NCBI RefSeq assembly: GCF_001696455.1
Contig: NZ_MAUJ01000001.1
Span: 1,798,001-1,862,000, forward strand
Origin: Pseudoalteromonas luteoviolacea
GTDB lineage: Bacteria; Pseudomonadota; Gammaproteobacteria; Enterobacterales; Alteromonadaceae
DNA length: 64,000 nucleotides
Direction: 5' to 3'
Positions 43,456 through 54,157 of the stretch are shown here, piece by piece. Position 1 is the first letter of the stretch. Every line of letters starts with the position of its first letter. Below the pieces are notes generated by a model. The model ran no database searches. It was not told the DNA's origin and was given only the letters and a program-made list of their open reading frames with translations. The translations under genes and the position numbers were made by a program.

Positions 43456-46400
43456 CTAGTCAAAGATTAATTCAATATCTTGTCCTGTTAATTTTTTCAA
43501 TGAACGTATCAACTCATCGCTGGGTGTAACGCACCATTGCATACCTAACGTCAGTTCGGCTGTCGCATCGGGTCTTTGATATTCAATAACAACTTGGCAT
43601 GTGCCAAACTTATACGGCTCCAATACTCGTTTTAAGTTCTCACCAAAGCTTGTATCCATTTGAGTCATATTAAGCGTCATTTTCAATGCACTTATGCGCT
43701 TTTCACGTGCTTGTGCAATGGTATTCACTTCCCGCGCAGTCATAGAAATACCGCCAGAGAAGTTGTCAAAGGCAACATGACCTGAAATGACGAGTACTTG
43801 GTTAACTTGCAGTAGTTCCTCGTACATTTCAAATTGCTCTGGGAAGAACCGCACGTCAATTCGCGCACTCTTATCATCAAGGGTGATCAATCCCCAGCGG
43901 TTACCCTTTTTATTAACCAGAGTACGTGCATTGATCACTAACCCCGCAGCCGTTGACTGTACGTCACGGTTAGTCGGCTGTAAGTCAACTAATTTGCCCG
44001 ATGTATAGTTTTTAAGCTCTTTTCGATATTGATTAATTGGGTGACCGGTCAAATATAACCCTAAGGTTTCTTTTTCACCATCCAACCATTCGTTATCACT
44101 CAGTGGGGTCGCTTTCACAAACGCTTTGGCTACATCTTCGGGTTCAACGGCCAGTAAACCAAACAAGTCTGATTGGCCTAGCTGTTCAGCTTTGTGATGC
44201 TGCTCTGCTGACTTCATAGCATCTTTTAAGCTAGCAAGCAGCGTCGCCCTGCCACCCTGCGTTGTCTCTGGGCCTAACTTGTCTAATGCACCCGCATAAA
44301 TCAATTTCTCAATGACGCGTCGATTTAAGCGTTTGAGGTCCACTCGAGCACAAAAATCGAATAGATCTTTAAACTCTCCGCCTTGCTCACGCGCTTCTAA
44401 GATTGCTTCAACAGGCCCTTCACCCACCCCTTTGATAGCACCAATACCGTAGACGATCTCACCTTGCAGGTTGACTGTAAACTTATAGACACCAGCATTC
44501 ACATCCGGTGGCAACAGCGTCAGTTTCATGTTTTCACATTCATCCACCAACGTCACTATTTTATCGGTGTTATCCATATCGGCGGACATTACCGCTGCCA
44601 TGAATTCTGCAGGAAAGTGCGTTTTCATCCATAGCGTTTGATAAGACACTAGTGCGTATGCAGCCGAGTGTGACTTGTTGAAGCCATAACCCGCAAACTT
44701 TTCTACAAGATCGAAGATCTTCATAGCAAGTTCGCCGTCTACCCCGTTGTTAATCGAGCCCTCTTCAAAGGTCGATCGCTGCTTCGCCATTTCCTCAGGC
44801 TTTTTCTTACCCATTGCTCGACGAAGCAAATCAGCGCCACCCAAGCTATAGCCAGCTAGGACCTGCGCTATCTGCATTACTTGCTCCTGATACAGGATGA
44901 TCCCGTAAGTCGGCTCAAGTATGGGGGCTAAGCTTTCATGTTGGTATTGTGCGTCAGGGAATGAGATCTCTTCACGACCATGCTTACGGTCAATGAAGTT
45001 ATCTACCATGCCCGATTGCAAAGGACCAGGTCGGAAAAGGGCAACCAGTGCGATCATATCTTCAAAGCAGTCTGGCTTTAGACGCCTAATAAGATCTTTC
45101 ATACCCCGTGATTCTAGCTGGAATACCGCGGTCGTTTCAGCTCTCAGTAAAACCTCAAAGCTAGCGTGGTCATCAAGTGGGATGGCATTAATATCAACAA
45201 ATGGTTTCTGCTCACGAGCTAAACGCTCGTTCGCCATATCCAGTGCCCATTGCAAGATAGTCAGCGTTCTCAGACCTAAGAAGTCAAATTTAACCAAACC
45301 AGCGGTTTCAACATCATTCTTATCAAACTGAGTAACAGGGAATTTACCCTCTTCGTCACAATATAACGCTGCAAAGTCGGTGATACTGGTAGGCGAGATT
45401 ACTACGCCCCCTGCGTGTTTACCGGCGTTACGTGTACAGCCCTCTAGAATACGACATTTATCTATAAGCTCTTTAACTTCATCGTCGCCATCGTATGCCT
45501 CTGGCAAACGAGGTTCCACTTCGAAGGCCTTGGCCAAAGTCATTCCAGGGTCGCCCGGAACCAGTTTAGATATGCGGTCAACAAAGCCATAAGGGTGGCC
45601 TAGTACACGGCCAACATCTCGAATAACCGCTTTTGCAGCCATCGTACCAAATGTAATGATCTGGGAAACTGCTTGGCGACCATAGAGCTTAGCTACGTGG
45701 TCAATTACTTCATCACGCCTATCCATACAAAAGTCGACGTCAAAGTCGGGCATTGATACACGCTCTGGGTTAAGGAATCGTTCGAAAAGCAGATCGAACT
45801 CAAGCGGATCAAGGTCGGTGATCTTAAGGGCATAAGCCACCAAAGAACCCGCACCTGAGCCTCGACCCGGTCCAACAGGAATGTTGTTATCCTTACTCCA
45901 CTGGATGAACTCCATTACGATTAAGAAGTAACCTGGGAATCCCATTTGGTTGATTACGTCAAGTTCGATCCTTAAGCGGTCATCATATTCGACTCGTTTA
46001 ACTTTTCGGTCTTCTTCGTCAGGAAATAAAAACTGTAAACGCTCTTCAAGACCATCTTCAGATACTTTAACTAAGAAGTCTTCTATTTTTAATTCACCCG
46101 TTGGGTAATCAGGTAAGAAGTAAGTACCTAATTGCACCGTTACATTACAACGCTTGGCAATTTCTACTGTATTCTCAAGGGCTTCAGGAATATCGCTGAA
46201 CAATTCTTGCATTTGTTCAGGGGTTTTTAAATACTGCTCTTTTGAAAAACGCTTGGGCCTGTTTTTATCTTCTAGTGTATAGCCGTCGTGAATCGCTACC
46301 CGAATTTCATGTGGTTCAAAGTCTTCTTCATTTAAGAAAACCACCTCATTCGTAGCAACCACGGGTATGTTGCGCTCACTTGCCAGTGCAACAGCAGCAT

Positions 46401-46947
46401 GAAGATACTCTTCTTCAAGCTCCCTCTCTGTACGATGCAGCTCTAAATAATAATGATCAGCAAAATGTTCTTCATAAAATGCCAAGGTTTCAGCGATTAA
46501 TTGTGGATTACCTTTAAGAATCGCCTTACCTACATCCCCATCTTTTGCCCCTGAAAGGATGATTAAACCTTCTTTAAATTTAGCTAACCACTCTTTATCG
46601 ACAACAGGGCGATGAAAAACATGACCGCGTAAAAACGCTTCAGATATAAGCAAAGTCAGGTTTTTATAGCCTTCATTATTCTTTGCTAGAACCACGATTC
46701 GACATGGCTCATCAGGAAATTGATCACTTTTGAGCCATAGATCAGCGCCCACTAAAGGCTTAATTCCAGCGCCATGTGCTCCACCGTAAAACCTTACTAA
46801 ACCACATAAATTCATTTGGTCTGTAATCGCTAAAGCAGGCATTTCCAGCTCTTGAGCTCGAGCAACAATAGGCTTGGTTTTAGCCAAGCCATCTACCATA
46901 GAGAAGTCACTATGAACACGTAAATGTACAAAACTAGGCGTTGGCAT
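43456..46947 (-). CDS. dnaE: DNA polymerase III alpha subunit
   Basis: 1163 residues (E. coli 1160). N-terminal PHP domain ([19 protein letters not shown]), polymerase palm with the catalytic aspartates in [12 protein letters not shown], the fingers [20 protein letters not shown] and [16 protein letters not shown], helix-hairpin-helix and OB domains ([16 protein letters not shown]) in the C-terminal third. It starts two bases after the rnhB stop codon, the last gene of the lpx operon, as in E. coli. Confidence 0.98.
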   Translation of the reverse strand: MPTPSFVHLRVHSDFSMVDGLAKTKPIVARAQELEMPALAITDQMNLCGLVRFYGGAHGAGIKPLVGADLWLKSDQFPDEPCRIVVLAKNNEGYKNLTLLISEAFLRGHVFHRPVVDKEWLAKFKEGLIILSGAKDGDVGKAILKGNPQLIAETLAFYEEHFADHYYLELHRTERELEEEYLHAAVALASERNIPVVATNEVVFLNEEDFEPHEIRVAIHDGYTLEDKNRPKRFSKEQYLKTPEQMQELFSDIPEALENTVEIAKRCNVTVQLGTYFLPDYPTGELKIEDFLVKVSEDGLEERLQFLFPDEEDRKVKRVEYDDRLRIELDVINQMGFPGYFLIVMEFIQWSKDNNIPVGPGRGSGAGSLVAYALKITDLDPLEFDLLFERFLNPERVSMPDFDVDFCMDRRDEVIDHVAKLYGRQAVSQIITFGTMAAKAVIRDVGRVLGHPYGFVDRISKLVPGDPGMTLAKAFEVEPRLPEAYDGDDEVKELIDKCRILEGCTRNAGKHAGGVVISPTSITDFAALYCDEEGKFPVTQFDKNDVETAGLVKFDFLGLRTLTILQWALDMANERLAREQKPFVDINAIPLDDHASFEVLLRAETTAVFQLESRGMKDLIRRLKPDCFEDMIALVALFRPGPLQSGMVDNFIDRKHGREEISFPDAQYQHESLAPILEPTYGIILYQEQVMQIAQVLAGYSLGGADLLRRAMGKKKPEEMAKQRSTFEEGSINNGVDGELAMKIFDLVEKFAGYGFNKSHSAAYALVSYQTLWMKTHFPAEFMAAVMSADMDNTDKIVTLVDECENMKLTLLPPDVNAGVYKFTVNLQGEIVYGIGAIKGVGEGPVEAILEAREQGGEFKDLFDFCARVDLKRLNRRVIEKLIYAGALDKLGPETTQGGRATLLASLKDAMKSAEQHHKAEQLGQSDLFGLLAVEPEDVAKAFVKATPLSDNEWLDGEKETLGLYLTGHPINQYRKELKNYTSGKLVDLQPTNRDVQSTAAGLVINARTLVNKKGNRWGLITLDDKSARIDVRFFPEQFEMYEELLQVNQVLVISGHVAFDNFSGGISMTAREVNTIAQAREKRISALKMTLNMTQMDTSFGENLKRVLEPYKFGTCQVVIEYQRPDATAELTLGMQWCVTPSDELIRSLKKLTGQDIELIFD

Positions 46948-46949
46948 AA

Positions 46950-47543
46950 TTAAGAGTGCTCCGCGAGAATACGCTGAACTGGTTTAAAACTTTTACGATG
47001 ATAGGGCGTGATGCCATGTTGGGCCAGTGCTTCAAAGTGTGCTTTTGTTGGGTAGCCCTTATGTCCTGCAAAGCCAAATTCAGGGAATTGCGCATCTAGC
47101 TCAATCATCTCATTGTCTCGAGTAACCTTGGCTAAGATTGATGCCGCACTGATCTCTGGTACTAAACTATCGCCTTTTACTACAGCTTGCGCAGGGACTG
47201 TCAAATCGGGTAATCGATTGCCATCAACAAATACAAACTCGGCAGCTATATTTAACCCCTCTACAGCACGTTTCATCGCTAACATGGTAGCGTGTAGAAT
47301 GTTAAGCGCGTCTATCTCTTCCACACTCGCTCTCGCAACACAGTAACAAAGCGCCTTTTCTTTGATTTCTTCGGCCAATGCATTGCGCTTTTTTTCAGTC
47401 AGCTTTTTAGAATCCGCCAGACCTTCTATCGGCTTTGTCGGATCCAATATTACAGCCGCGGTTACAACATCACCGACTAAAGGGCCTCGACCTACTTCAT
47501 CTACGCCTGCGATATACTTAAAATCAGGTCGTTCAATTTGCAT
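46950..47543 (-). CDS. rnhB: Ribonuclease HII
   Basis: 197 residues from the ATG at 47543, which has GGAGG six bases upstream inside lpxB; a TTG codon before it is less likely. Catalytic residues lie in [15 protein letters not shown] (Asp, Glu) and [10 protein letters not shown] (Asp), with the C-terminal [15 protein letters not shown]. It removes ribonucleotides from DNA. It overlaps lpxB by 11 bases. Confidence 0.96.
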   Translation of the reverse strand: MQIERPDFKYIAGVDEVGRGPLVGDVVTAAVILDPTKPIEGLADSKKLTEKKRNALAEEIKEKALCYCVARASVEEIDALNILHATMLAMKRAVEGLNIAAEFVFVDGNRLPDLTVPAQAVVKGDSLVPEISAASILAKVTRDNEMIELDAQFPEFGFAGHKGYPTKAHFEALAQHGITPYHRKSFKPVQRILAEHS

Positions 47544-48687
47544 CAATTACCTCCGCAACTGCAATTGCTGCCTGTTCACTGGCATTCAAACGAATATTTT
47601 TATGAATTTCATAAAAACGCTCAACCAATGCTGAATTGTCTTCTCTAAGCAGTGGAAGCAAAGCATCTGTTAGCGCATCTGGATTACATTCTTCTTGCAA
47701 AAACTCAGGCACCAAGGGGGCGTCTGCTAATAAATTTGGCAAAGAGAAATATTTAATATTAAAAGTAAAGAACGTACTAAAAATTTTATAGCTCAACGTT
47801 TTAAGACGATAACCCACCACCATAGGCTTTTTATAGAGCATCGCCTCCAACGTGGCTGTACCTGAGGCAAGTAACACGGCATCAGCAGCCTTCATCGCCA
47901 AGGCAGATTGACCATCAAGCAAAACTGGCCTCAGCTCGGGCGCTACTTTATTTAAAACCTGATTAAATTGCTTCTGTCGCTTTTCGTTAACCAGCGGAAC
48001 GACAATCTTTAGGTTTGGAATTTTGTCTACCAACTGCTTAGCTGTTTGCAGGTATGTTTCGCTCAATAATCCAACTTCCGAGCCTCGACTTCCTGGCAGC
48101 AGCGCTAACACGGTATCTGATTCTTCTAGGCCTATCTCAGACCGCGCAGCTAGCTTATCGGACTCTAATGGGATCTCGTCAGCCAAAGTATGGCCAACAA
48201 AAGTACAGGGTACTTCATGCTTGTCGTAAAACGCTTTTTCAAAAGGTAATAACGAAAGTACTAAGTTTGTTGCTTCCGCAATAGTATGAATACGCTTTGG
48301 ACGCCACGCCCACACTGAAGGGCTCACGTATTGAATGGTCTTAATACCCGCAGCTTTCAATGGCTTTTCAACACGAAGATTAAAATCAGGTGCATCAATA
48401 CCAATAAATACATCCGGTGGATAGTCGATAAAATAGTTTACCAACTCTTTTCTGATTTTTAATAATCTTGGTAAACGTCCCAAGACCTCTACTAGCCCCA
48501 TAACGGCTAGCTCTTCCATATCAAATAAACTTTTACAGCCTGCTGCTTGCATTTTGGGTCCTGCAATACCAACAAATTCTGCATTTGGGTATCGCTTTTT
48601 AAGCGCTTTGATTAATCCTGCGCCCAGAATGTCGCCAGACAGTTCGCCTGCAACAATGCCAATGGTGATTGATTTTTCGTTTGCCAT
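47533..48687 (-). CDS. lpxB: Lipid-A-disaccharide synthase
   Basis: 384 residues (E. coli 382). [54 protein letters not shown] and [14 protein letters not shown] are the family signatures, and [19 protein letters not shown] closes the UDP-GlcNAc-derived donor site. It joins UDP-diacylglucosamine and lipid X at the inner membrane in lipid A synthesis. It is separated from lpxA by 121 bp including a terminator-like hairpin, so it may have its own promoter. Confidence 0.97.
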   Translation of the reverse strand: MANEKSITIGIVAGELSGDILGAGLIKALKKRYPNAEFVGIAGPKMQAAGCKSLFDMEELAVMGLVEVLGRLPRLLKIRKELVNYFIDYPPDVFIGIDAPDFNLRVEKPLKAAGIKTIQYVSPSVWAWRPKRIHTIAEATNLVLSLLPFEKAFYDKHEVPCTFVGHTLADEIPLESDKLAARSEIGLEESDTVLALLPGSRGSEVGLLSETYLQTAKQLVDKIPNLKIVVPLVNEKRQKQFNQVLNKVAPELRPVLLDGQSALAMKAADAVLLASGTATLEAMLYKKPMVVGYRLKTLSYKIFSTFFTFNIKYFSLPNLLADAPLVPEFLQEECNPDALTDALLPLLREDNSALVERFYEIHKNIRLNASEQAAIAVAEVIDAN

Positions 48688-48712
48688 TTTTGTTCTTCTG
48701 CAAAATAAAAAA

Positions 48713-48743
48713 ACGCCATACTATGTATGGCGTCATTATATCA
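48713..48743 (-). terminator. Intrinsic terminator with overlapping extended -10, between lpxA and lpxB
   Basis: On the minus strand ACGCCATAC (48733-48725) pairs with GTATGGCGT (48721-48713), loop three bases, followed by TTTTTTTATTTT: a strong terminator for the lpxD-fabZ-lpxA transcript. Just before it is TGATATAAT (48743-48735), an extended -10, which could drive lpxB. No good -35 is seen. Confidence 0.7.
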
Positions 48744-48808
48744 GAACCCACTCTTTGTTATTTGCCTATTTAGTGATTGGATTAGGCAATACCAAGAGCT
48801 AATCTGTC

Positions 48809-49579
48809 TTAGCGTACTAAACCGCGCTCTGAGTTTGCTATAAAGTCCAACATCTGCTGCACAGCAGGGAACTTTTGAGCTTCTTCTTGCAATGATTCCA
48901 CGGCTTCAGCAAGTTTTAAGCCTTTACGGAACAACGTTTTATACGCTCTTCGTGTTGCCATAATCTCATCAGATTCAAAGCCACGACGCTTCAAGCCTTC
49001 TGTATTAATTGCAACTGGGCGCGCTGGGGTGCCTGTCGTTGTCACAAACGGCGGTACATCCTGATTAACACCAGAATACATACCAACAAATGCATGTGAA
49101 CCCACTTTGCAGAACTGGTGAACACCAGAATTACCCGCAAGGATAACCCAGTCACCAATATGCACATGCCCTGCAACACTTGCATTATTGGCAAAAATAA
49201 CATTATTGCCAATCACTGCATCATGCGCGACGTGTGTGTAAGCCATAAATAAGTTATTACTACCGATTATGGTCACGCCTTTGTCTTGTATAGTACCACG
49301 ATGTATCGTCGCACACTCTCGAATGACATTGTTGTCACCGATGATCAGTTTTGTTGGTTCATCCTTGTACTTTTTATCTTGACAGGCTTCGCCTACTGAC
49401 GCGAATTGAAAAATGTGATTACCAGAACCGATTTCACTCGGCCCTTTAATAACAACGTGAGATTCAATTTTACAGTCATCACCAATCACCACGTCGTTAC
49501 CGATGTAGCTATATGGTCCAACAGAGACGTTACTTCCTAATTTAGCACCTGGCTCAATAATTGCGGTAGGATGGATCAC
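48809..49579 (-). CDS. lpxA: UDP-N-acetylglucosamine acyltransferase
   Basis: 256 residues of left-handed beta helix hexapeptide repeats (IGPYSYIGNDVVIGDDCKI, IGSNNLFMAYTHVAHDAVIG). His in YTHVAHDAVIG is the catalytic base (E. coli His125), and the C-terminal GLKRRGFESDEIMATRRAYK helix domain is present. It transfers 3-hydroxyacyl from ACP to UDP-GlcNAc, the first step of lipid A. Two bases after fabZ. Confidence 0.98.
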   Translation of the reverse strand: MIHPTAIIEPGAKLGSNVSVGPYSYIGNDVVIGDDCKIESHVVIKGPSEIGSGNHIFQFASVGEACQDKKYKDEPTKLIIGDNNVIRECATIHRGTIQDKGVTIIGSNNLFMAYTHVAHDAVIGNNVIFANNASVAGHVHIGDWVILAGNSGVHQFCKVGSHAFVGMYSGVNQDVPPFVTTTGTPARPVAINTEGLKRRGFESDEIMATRRAYKTLFRKGLKLAEAVESLQEEAQKFPAVQQMLDFIANSERGLVR

Positions 49580-49581
49580 GC

Positions 49582-50034
49582 TTAAAACTCTCTTCTAGCA
49601 CACATTAATTCGGCACTACATACTACGTTGCCGTCAACCTTCGCTTCACCGGAAAACTTCCAGATGTTGCGACGCTCTTTAACAAACTGCACATGTAAGT
49701 GCATTGTATCTCCAGGAACAACGGGCTGCTTAAACCTTGCGTTGTCAATGGCTGCAAATAAGTATAGCTCATTATCAGAACGGTTCTCGACTGTCTTAAA
49801 GCCTAATAGACCTGTCGCCTGAGCAAGCGCTTCAAGGATCATAACACCTGGGAAAATTGGTTGTTCTGGAAAGTGCCCTGTGAAAATAGGTTCATTCGCC
49901 GTGACATTTTTTATCGCATGAAGATACTCACCCGGTTTGTAATCGACAACTTTATCAACTAAAAGCATCGGGTAGCGATGTGGTAATAACTTTAAGATCT
50001 CTTGAATGTCAAAGCTGTTTAATTCGTTGGCCAA
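49582..50034 (-). CDS. fabZ: 3-hydroxyacyl-ACP dehydratase
   Basis: 150 residues (E. coli 151). Hot-dog fold with [14 protein letters not shown] at the start and the active-site [20 protein letters not shown] (catalytic His and Glu). It dehydrates 3-hydroxyacyl-ACP and shares that substrate with LpxA and LpxD, which flank it; the three compete for the same pool. Starts 11 bases after the lpxD stop. Confidence 0.98.
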   Translation of the reverse strand: MANELNSFDIQEILKLLPHRYPMLLVDKVVDYKPGEYLHAIKNVTANEPIFTGHFPEQPIFPGVMILEALAQATGLLGFKTVENRSDNELYLFAAIDNARFKQPVVPGDTMHLHVQFVKERRNIWKFSGEAKVDGNVVCSAELMCARREF

Positions 50035-50045
50035 AATACCACCTT

Positions 50046-51086
50046 TTATTTATCCGTAGTTTGTAACTGCTCAGTTAAACTTTCTAACGCTTTAATTCGC
50101 GCTTTAAAATCAGAAAGATTTCGTAAGTGGGCAATGTTCTTGCGCCATTCTTTATTCGTTGTATGCGGCATGCCAGAAGAATAAATACCAGGCTTGGTAA
50201 TCCCCTTCGTGACCATACTCATACCTGTAATAACAACACCATCACACACTTCGTTGTGACCATTGATTGCTACCATGCCGCCAATTTGACAGTGCTTCCC
50301 AATTTTAACACTACCAGCTAACACCGAGCATCCCGCAATTGCGGTGCCATAGCCAACTTCCGCGTTATGGGCAATCTGAATTTGATTGTCTAGTATGACG
50401 TTGTCATGGATGATCGTGTCGTCGATAGCACCACGGTCTATCGATGTGCATGCGCCAACTTCTACACGATTACCAATAATGACTGTGCCAATCTGAGGGA
50501 TCTTAACCCATTCCCCAGATTCATTCGCATAACCGAACCCGTCACTACCTATCACAGTACCCGATTGGAACAAGCACTGCTCGCCAATCACCACATCATG
50601 ATAGATGGTTACATTCGCCCAAAGTTTAGTATTAGCACCAATGCGCGCATTTTTACCAATAAAACAGCCTGCACCGATTTCCACGTTGTCGCCAATGACC
50701 GCACCGGACTCTATCACGGCGTTAGCCGCTACCTTGACGTTTTCGCCTAACGATGCGCCTTCGTCAATACATGCTCTGGGATGGATAGCACTCGCAGCAC
50801 TTGGTGTCGTGTCCATATATTGCGCCAACTTGGCGTACGCAACATAAGGGTTATCACAGACTAATTTATTGCCCGTGTAGTGCTCAGCATCATCGGCTGA
50901 CAAGATCACAGCACCTGCTTGCGTCGACTCTAATTGACTGCGGTACTTTTTATTTGCCAAGAACGCAATGTCTTGGCTCTTGGCATTCACCAAGGTCGCG
51001 ATTTTCACAATTGGCTGACTACCGTCACCTTCCAAAGAGGCGCCTAGATATTCTGCCAATTGTGACAACGTGTATTGTTTCGTCAT
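50046..51086 (-). CDS. lpxD: UDP-3-O-(3-hydroxyacyl)glucosamine N-acyltransferase
   Basis: 346 residues. N-terminal uridine-binding domain ([18 protein letters not shown]...), then hexapeptide helix with catalytic His in [16 protein letters not shown], and the C-terminal helix [19 protein letters not shown]. It adds the second 3-hydroxyacyl chain in lipid A synthesis. Its ATG overlaps the skp stop by one base (TAATG), which indicates translational coupling. Confidence 0.97.
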   Translation of the reverse strand: MTKQYTLSQLAEYLGASLEGDGSQPIVKIATLVNAKSQDIAFLANKKYRSQLESTQAGAVILSADDAEHYTGNKLVCDNPYVAYAKLAQYMDTTPSAASAIHPRACIDEGASLGENVKVAANAVIESGAVIGDNVEIGAGCFIGKNARIGANTKLWANVTIYHDVVIGEQCLFQSGTVIGSDGFGYANESGEWVKIPQIGTVIIGNRVEVGACTSIDRGAIDDTIIHDNVILDNQIQIAHNAEVGYGTAIAGCSVLAGSVKIGKHCQIGGMVAINGHNEVCDGVVITGMSMVTKGITKPGIYSSGMPHTTNKEWRKNIAHLRNLSDFKARIKALESLTEQLQTTDK

Positions 51087-51604
51087 TATTTTTTGCTAAC
51101 TACTTCAACAATTTCATTTGATAGATCGCTAACTTTATCAGGGTTGAAGTAAATTGTCGTTTCTTTTACTCGAACTTCGTCAAAGTTTCCTTTTTTAGCA
51201 ACATATTGAATCGCATCGAAGATTAGCTTTTGAACTTTTGCTAACTCTTGGTTTTGACGTTGCTTAATTTCTTGCTCTAGCGGACGGCCTTTTTCAGCAA
51301 GTGTTTTTTGCATGTTTTGAATTTTGTCACGTAGCGCAGTTTTTTGCTCTTCGCTCATTGTCGCGCTTTCGCGTTTGAATTTTTCAGCTTCAAAACGAAT
51401 ATCGCCTTGTAGTTTTTCAAGTTCTTGGCGACGCTCAGCAAATTCATTTTTTAACGTTTGCTCAATTTTTGCCATTTGCGGTAACTGAGAATAAATATTC
51501 TGCATGTCAATTAAGCCCACTTTATGAGCGAATGCATTAACTGAGTTACCCATTAACAACGCTGCCAAAATACCCATAGCAGATGTTTTAAAAATCTTTT
51601 TCAC
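51086..51604 (-). CDS. skp: Periplasmic chaperone Skp/OmpH
   Basis: 172 residues from the GTG at 51604 (AAGGAG six bases upstream); a longer frame to 51661 lies inside bamA and would hide the signal peptide KKIFKTSAMGILAALLMGNS. The mature part is a long, charged coiled coil (LEKLQGDIRFEAEKFKRES, LAEKGRPLEQEIKQRQNQE), the tentacle arms of the trimeric chaperone that carries unfolded outer-membrane proteins to BamA, encoded just upstream. Confidence 0.95.
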   Translation of the reverse strand: MKKIFKTSAMGILAALLMGNSVNAFAHKVGLIDMQNIYSQLPQMAKIEQTLKNEFAERRQELEKLQGDIRFEAEKFKRESATMSEEQKTALRDKIQNMQKTLAEKGRPLEQEIKQRQNQELAKVQKLIFDAIQYVAKKGNFDEVRVKETTIYFNPDKVSDLSNEIVEVVSKK

Positions 51605-51614
51605 AATAAACTCC

Positions 51615-54086
51615 TTAGAAAGTATTGCTGATGTTGAAGCTGATGTTTTGAGTGTCATCATCGTCTTCTTTTTTCAGCGGATACGCAAAACTAATTAACA
51701 TTGGTCCCATTGGAGATATCCACTGTATAGATAAACCCGTAGAAACCCTAAAACGGCCAGGATCAGAATAATCTGATAATTGTTTGTATTGATCTTCTGG
51801 CAAGTTTGTATAGCGACTTACGTCGAATTCAGTGTCCCATACGTTAGCTGCATCTACGAAGAAGCTAGTACGTACTGAACTTGTATTTTCTTCATCTAGG
51901 AAAGGTGTAGGTACAATCATCTCTGCACCTAATACCGCCTTAGCATTACCACCGATACGACCAAGTGGAACTAACTGGTCAAACTGAGGATCTCCCCCAA
52001 TAGTACCTGTCGAAGAGCCATCTTTCGAAGGTGTACCTGGTATGCCTAATGGACGACGTTGAACCGCCTGAGGCAGGATTGTATTTCTCTCGAAACCCCT
52101 CAACTCCATTTCGGTGATACGGTAGAACTCTTGGAAAGGTAAAACCTGATCAAAGCCGTTTTTCTCACCATAACCATTACCATATGCCAACGCAGCACGT
52201 GTTGAGAATACCCAACGGTGGTCATTACTTATCGGCCAATAGAAACGAGAATCGTAGCTCAACTTAAAGTAGTTCAAGTCAGAGTTTGGAGTCGTAAAGT
52301 TTAAATTTGCCGACTGGCGTGAACCATCTGTTGGGAACATACCACGGTTTACCGTAATACGAGACCAACCAATACCTAACTCAAACTTCGTGAAATCGAA
52401 TCCATCGTCCGGATTGTTTGGATCTTCGAATGTAAGCCTCATTACTCGCGTTTGCTCGTAATCAGCAATACGATCCAGATCTTCTTCAATCCAACGGAAA
52501 CTAAAGTTTAATCGGTTAACTGGGTTAATTGGTATACCAAAATGAGTACCAATACCGTAACTACGAGAATCGTAATCGACTAGGCCAATTTCGCCGCCAT
52601 CAAAGTTGCTATAGAAAATACTGCTACCTTGAGAAATACCATCAGGCGTAAAATAAGGATCTGTGTATGAAACACTGTAGCGCGTAGAAGCACGTGATGT
52701 GTTGATGTTAAACGCAACTTGGTCACCAGATCCCAAGAAGTTAGATTCACTCACGCCCACATTAAATTGCAAACCTGCATATGAACCATAAGCAACACCT
52801 GCTTGGAAACTACCTGCCGGTTGCTCTTTTACATTGAAATCGACATCCACTTGGTCATCAACACCAGGAATAGGCTTAACTTCAAACTCAACCTTTTCCA
52901 TATACGGTAAACGTTGGATCTGTAATTTTGAGCGTTCTAGACTTTGGTTTGACAGCCAAGCGCCCTCTAACTGCGTCATTTCTCTTCGCACTACATGATC
53001 TGCGGTATTTTGGTTGCCGTTGACTAAAATGCGTCGAACATAAACACGCTTGCCAGGATCAACTGATAAGGTTAAATGTACTTCTTTATTTTCGTCGTCA
53101 ATTTCTGGAATTGTGCGAACTTCGGCATTGGCGTAGCCAAATCTTGCTAGGTACCCTTTGATGAATTCTTCTGATGATGTCACCAATGAGCCGTTATAAA
53201 GTTCACCTGCTCTCAATGGAACAACACTACGAATTAACTCTTCACGCCCTAATAGGTCACCAATAAAGTCAAAACCTTTGACCGTATACTTCTCACCTTC
53301 AGTGATATTTGCGGTCACATACACCGACTCACGCTCAGGACTTACTGATACTTGCGTTGAATCAATGTTAAATCTCAAATAACCCCTATCAAGATAATAA
53401 CTCCTGATCTTTTCAAGGTCGCCTTCGATTGTTTGCTTTTGGTAACGGTCACTAGACAGGAACTTCCACCAAGGCAAATCTTGCTGAGATTCAACTAAGC
53501 GTAACAACTGCTCGTCTGAGAATAGTTCGTTACCAACTAAGTTGATTTGGCGAACAGACGCTGCGTCACCTTCTTCAAACTCAAATTTGAGTTTTACTCG
53601 GTTACGCGGTAATTCGACAATACTGACATCGATTTTAGCGTTGTATTTACCAATACTGTGGAAGAACTCTATTAAGCCTTTTTCGATACCATCAATTACC
53701 GTACGGTCTAATGTCTCACCGGTACGTATATCTTTGTCATCTAAACTTTCTTGAAGTTGTTCGTCTTTGATGTCTTTGTTGCCGTCAAACTCAATAGAGG
53801 CAATTGTCGGACGTTCTTTAACTTTGAAAACGATCTGGTTGCCATCACGATAAGCGGTAATATCGTCAAAGTGACCTGACGAAAATAATGCCTTAATCGT
53901 TTTTGAAACTGTGTAATTATCAACCTCATCGCCAACATTGATTGGAATATGAGTTAATGCAGCACCTAGTGCAACACGTTGTAACCCTTCAACTTTTAAA
54001 TCTTCTACGATAAAGGAGTTTTGCCCTAAAGCGGCAAAACTGGCGCCAAGTAAACTCGTTACAGCTAAATGTTTTTTTATAGGCAT
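51615..54086 (-). CDS. bamA: Outer membrane assembly factor BamA
   Basis: 823 residues (E. coli 810). Signal peptide (MPIKKHLAVTSLLGASFAAL), five POTRA domains (FIVEDLKVEGLQRVALGAAL, PTIASIEFDGNKDIKDEQLQ, ...RQINLVGNELFSDEQLLRLV, YTVKGFDFIGDLLGREELIR, YVRRILVNGNQNTADHVVRR) and a C-terminal 16-stranded barrel ending in SFNISNTF with the C-terminal Phe recognised for assembly. The VRGF-type loop appears as MELRGFERNTI. It inserts beta-barrel proteins into the outer membrane. Confidence 0.98.
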   Translation of the reverse strand: MPIKKHLAVTSLLGASFAALGQNSFIVEDLKVEGLQRVALGAALTHIPINVGDEVDNYTVSKTIKALFSSGHFDDITAYRDGNQIVFKVKERPTIASIEFDGNKDIKDEQLQESLDDKDIRTGETLDRTVIDGIEKGLIEFFHSIGKYNAKIDVSIVELPRNRVKLKFEFEEGDAASVRQINLVGNELFSDEQLLRLVESQQDLPWWKFLSSDRYQKQTIEGDLEKIRSYYLDRGYLRFNIDSTQVSVSPERESVYVTANITEGEKYTVKGFDFIGDLLGREELIRSVVPLRAGELYNGSLVTSSEEFIKGYLARFGYANAEVRTIPEIDDENKEVHLTLSVDPGKRVYVRRILVNGNQNTADHVVRREMTQLEGAWLSNQSLERSKLQIQRLPYMEKVEFEVKPIPGVDDQVDVDFNVKEQPAGSFQAGVAYGSYAGLQFNVGVSESNFLGSGDQVAFNINTSRASTRYSVSYTDPYFTPDGISQGSSIFYSNFDGGEIGLVDYDSRSYGIGTHFGIPINPVNRLNFSFRWIEEDLDRIADYEQTRVMRLTFEDPNNPDDGFDFTKFELGIGWSRITVNRGMFPTDGSRQSANLNFTTPNSDLNYFKLSYDSRFYWPISNDHRWVFSTRAALAYGNGYGEKNGFDQVLPFQEFYRITEMELRGFERNTILPQAVQRRPLGIPGTPSKDGSSTGTIGGDPQFDQLVPLGRIGGNAKAVLGAEMIVPTPFLDEENTSSVRTSFFVDAANVWDTEFDVSRYTNLPEDQYKQLSDYSDPGRFRVSTGLSIQWISPMGPMLISFAYPLKKEDDDDTQNISFNISNTF

Positions 54087-54157
54087 TTTGTTATCTTTAT
54101 CCTTTACAGCTTACGGCGTACTATACGCCACGTGCGCTATCGCCCTTATTACAGAGC

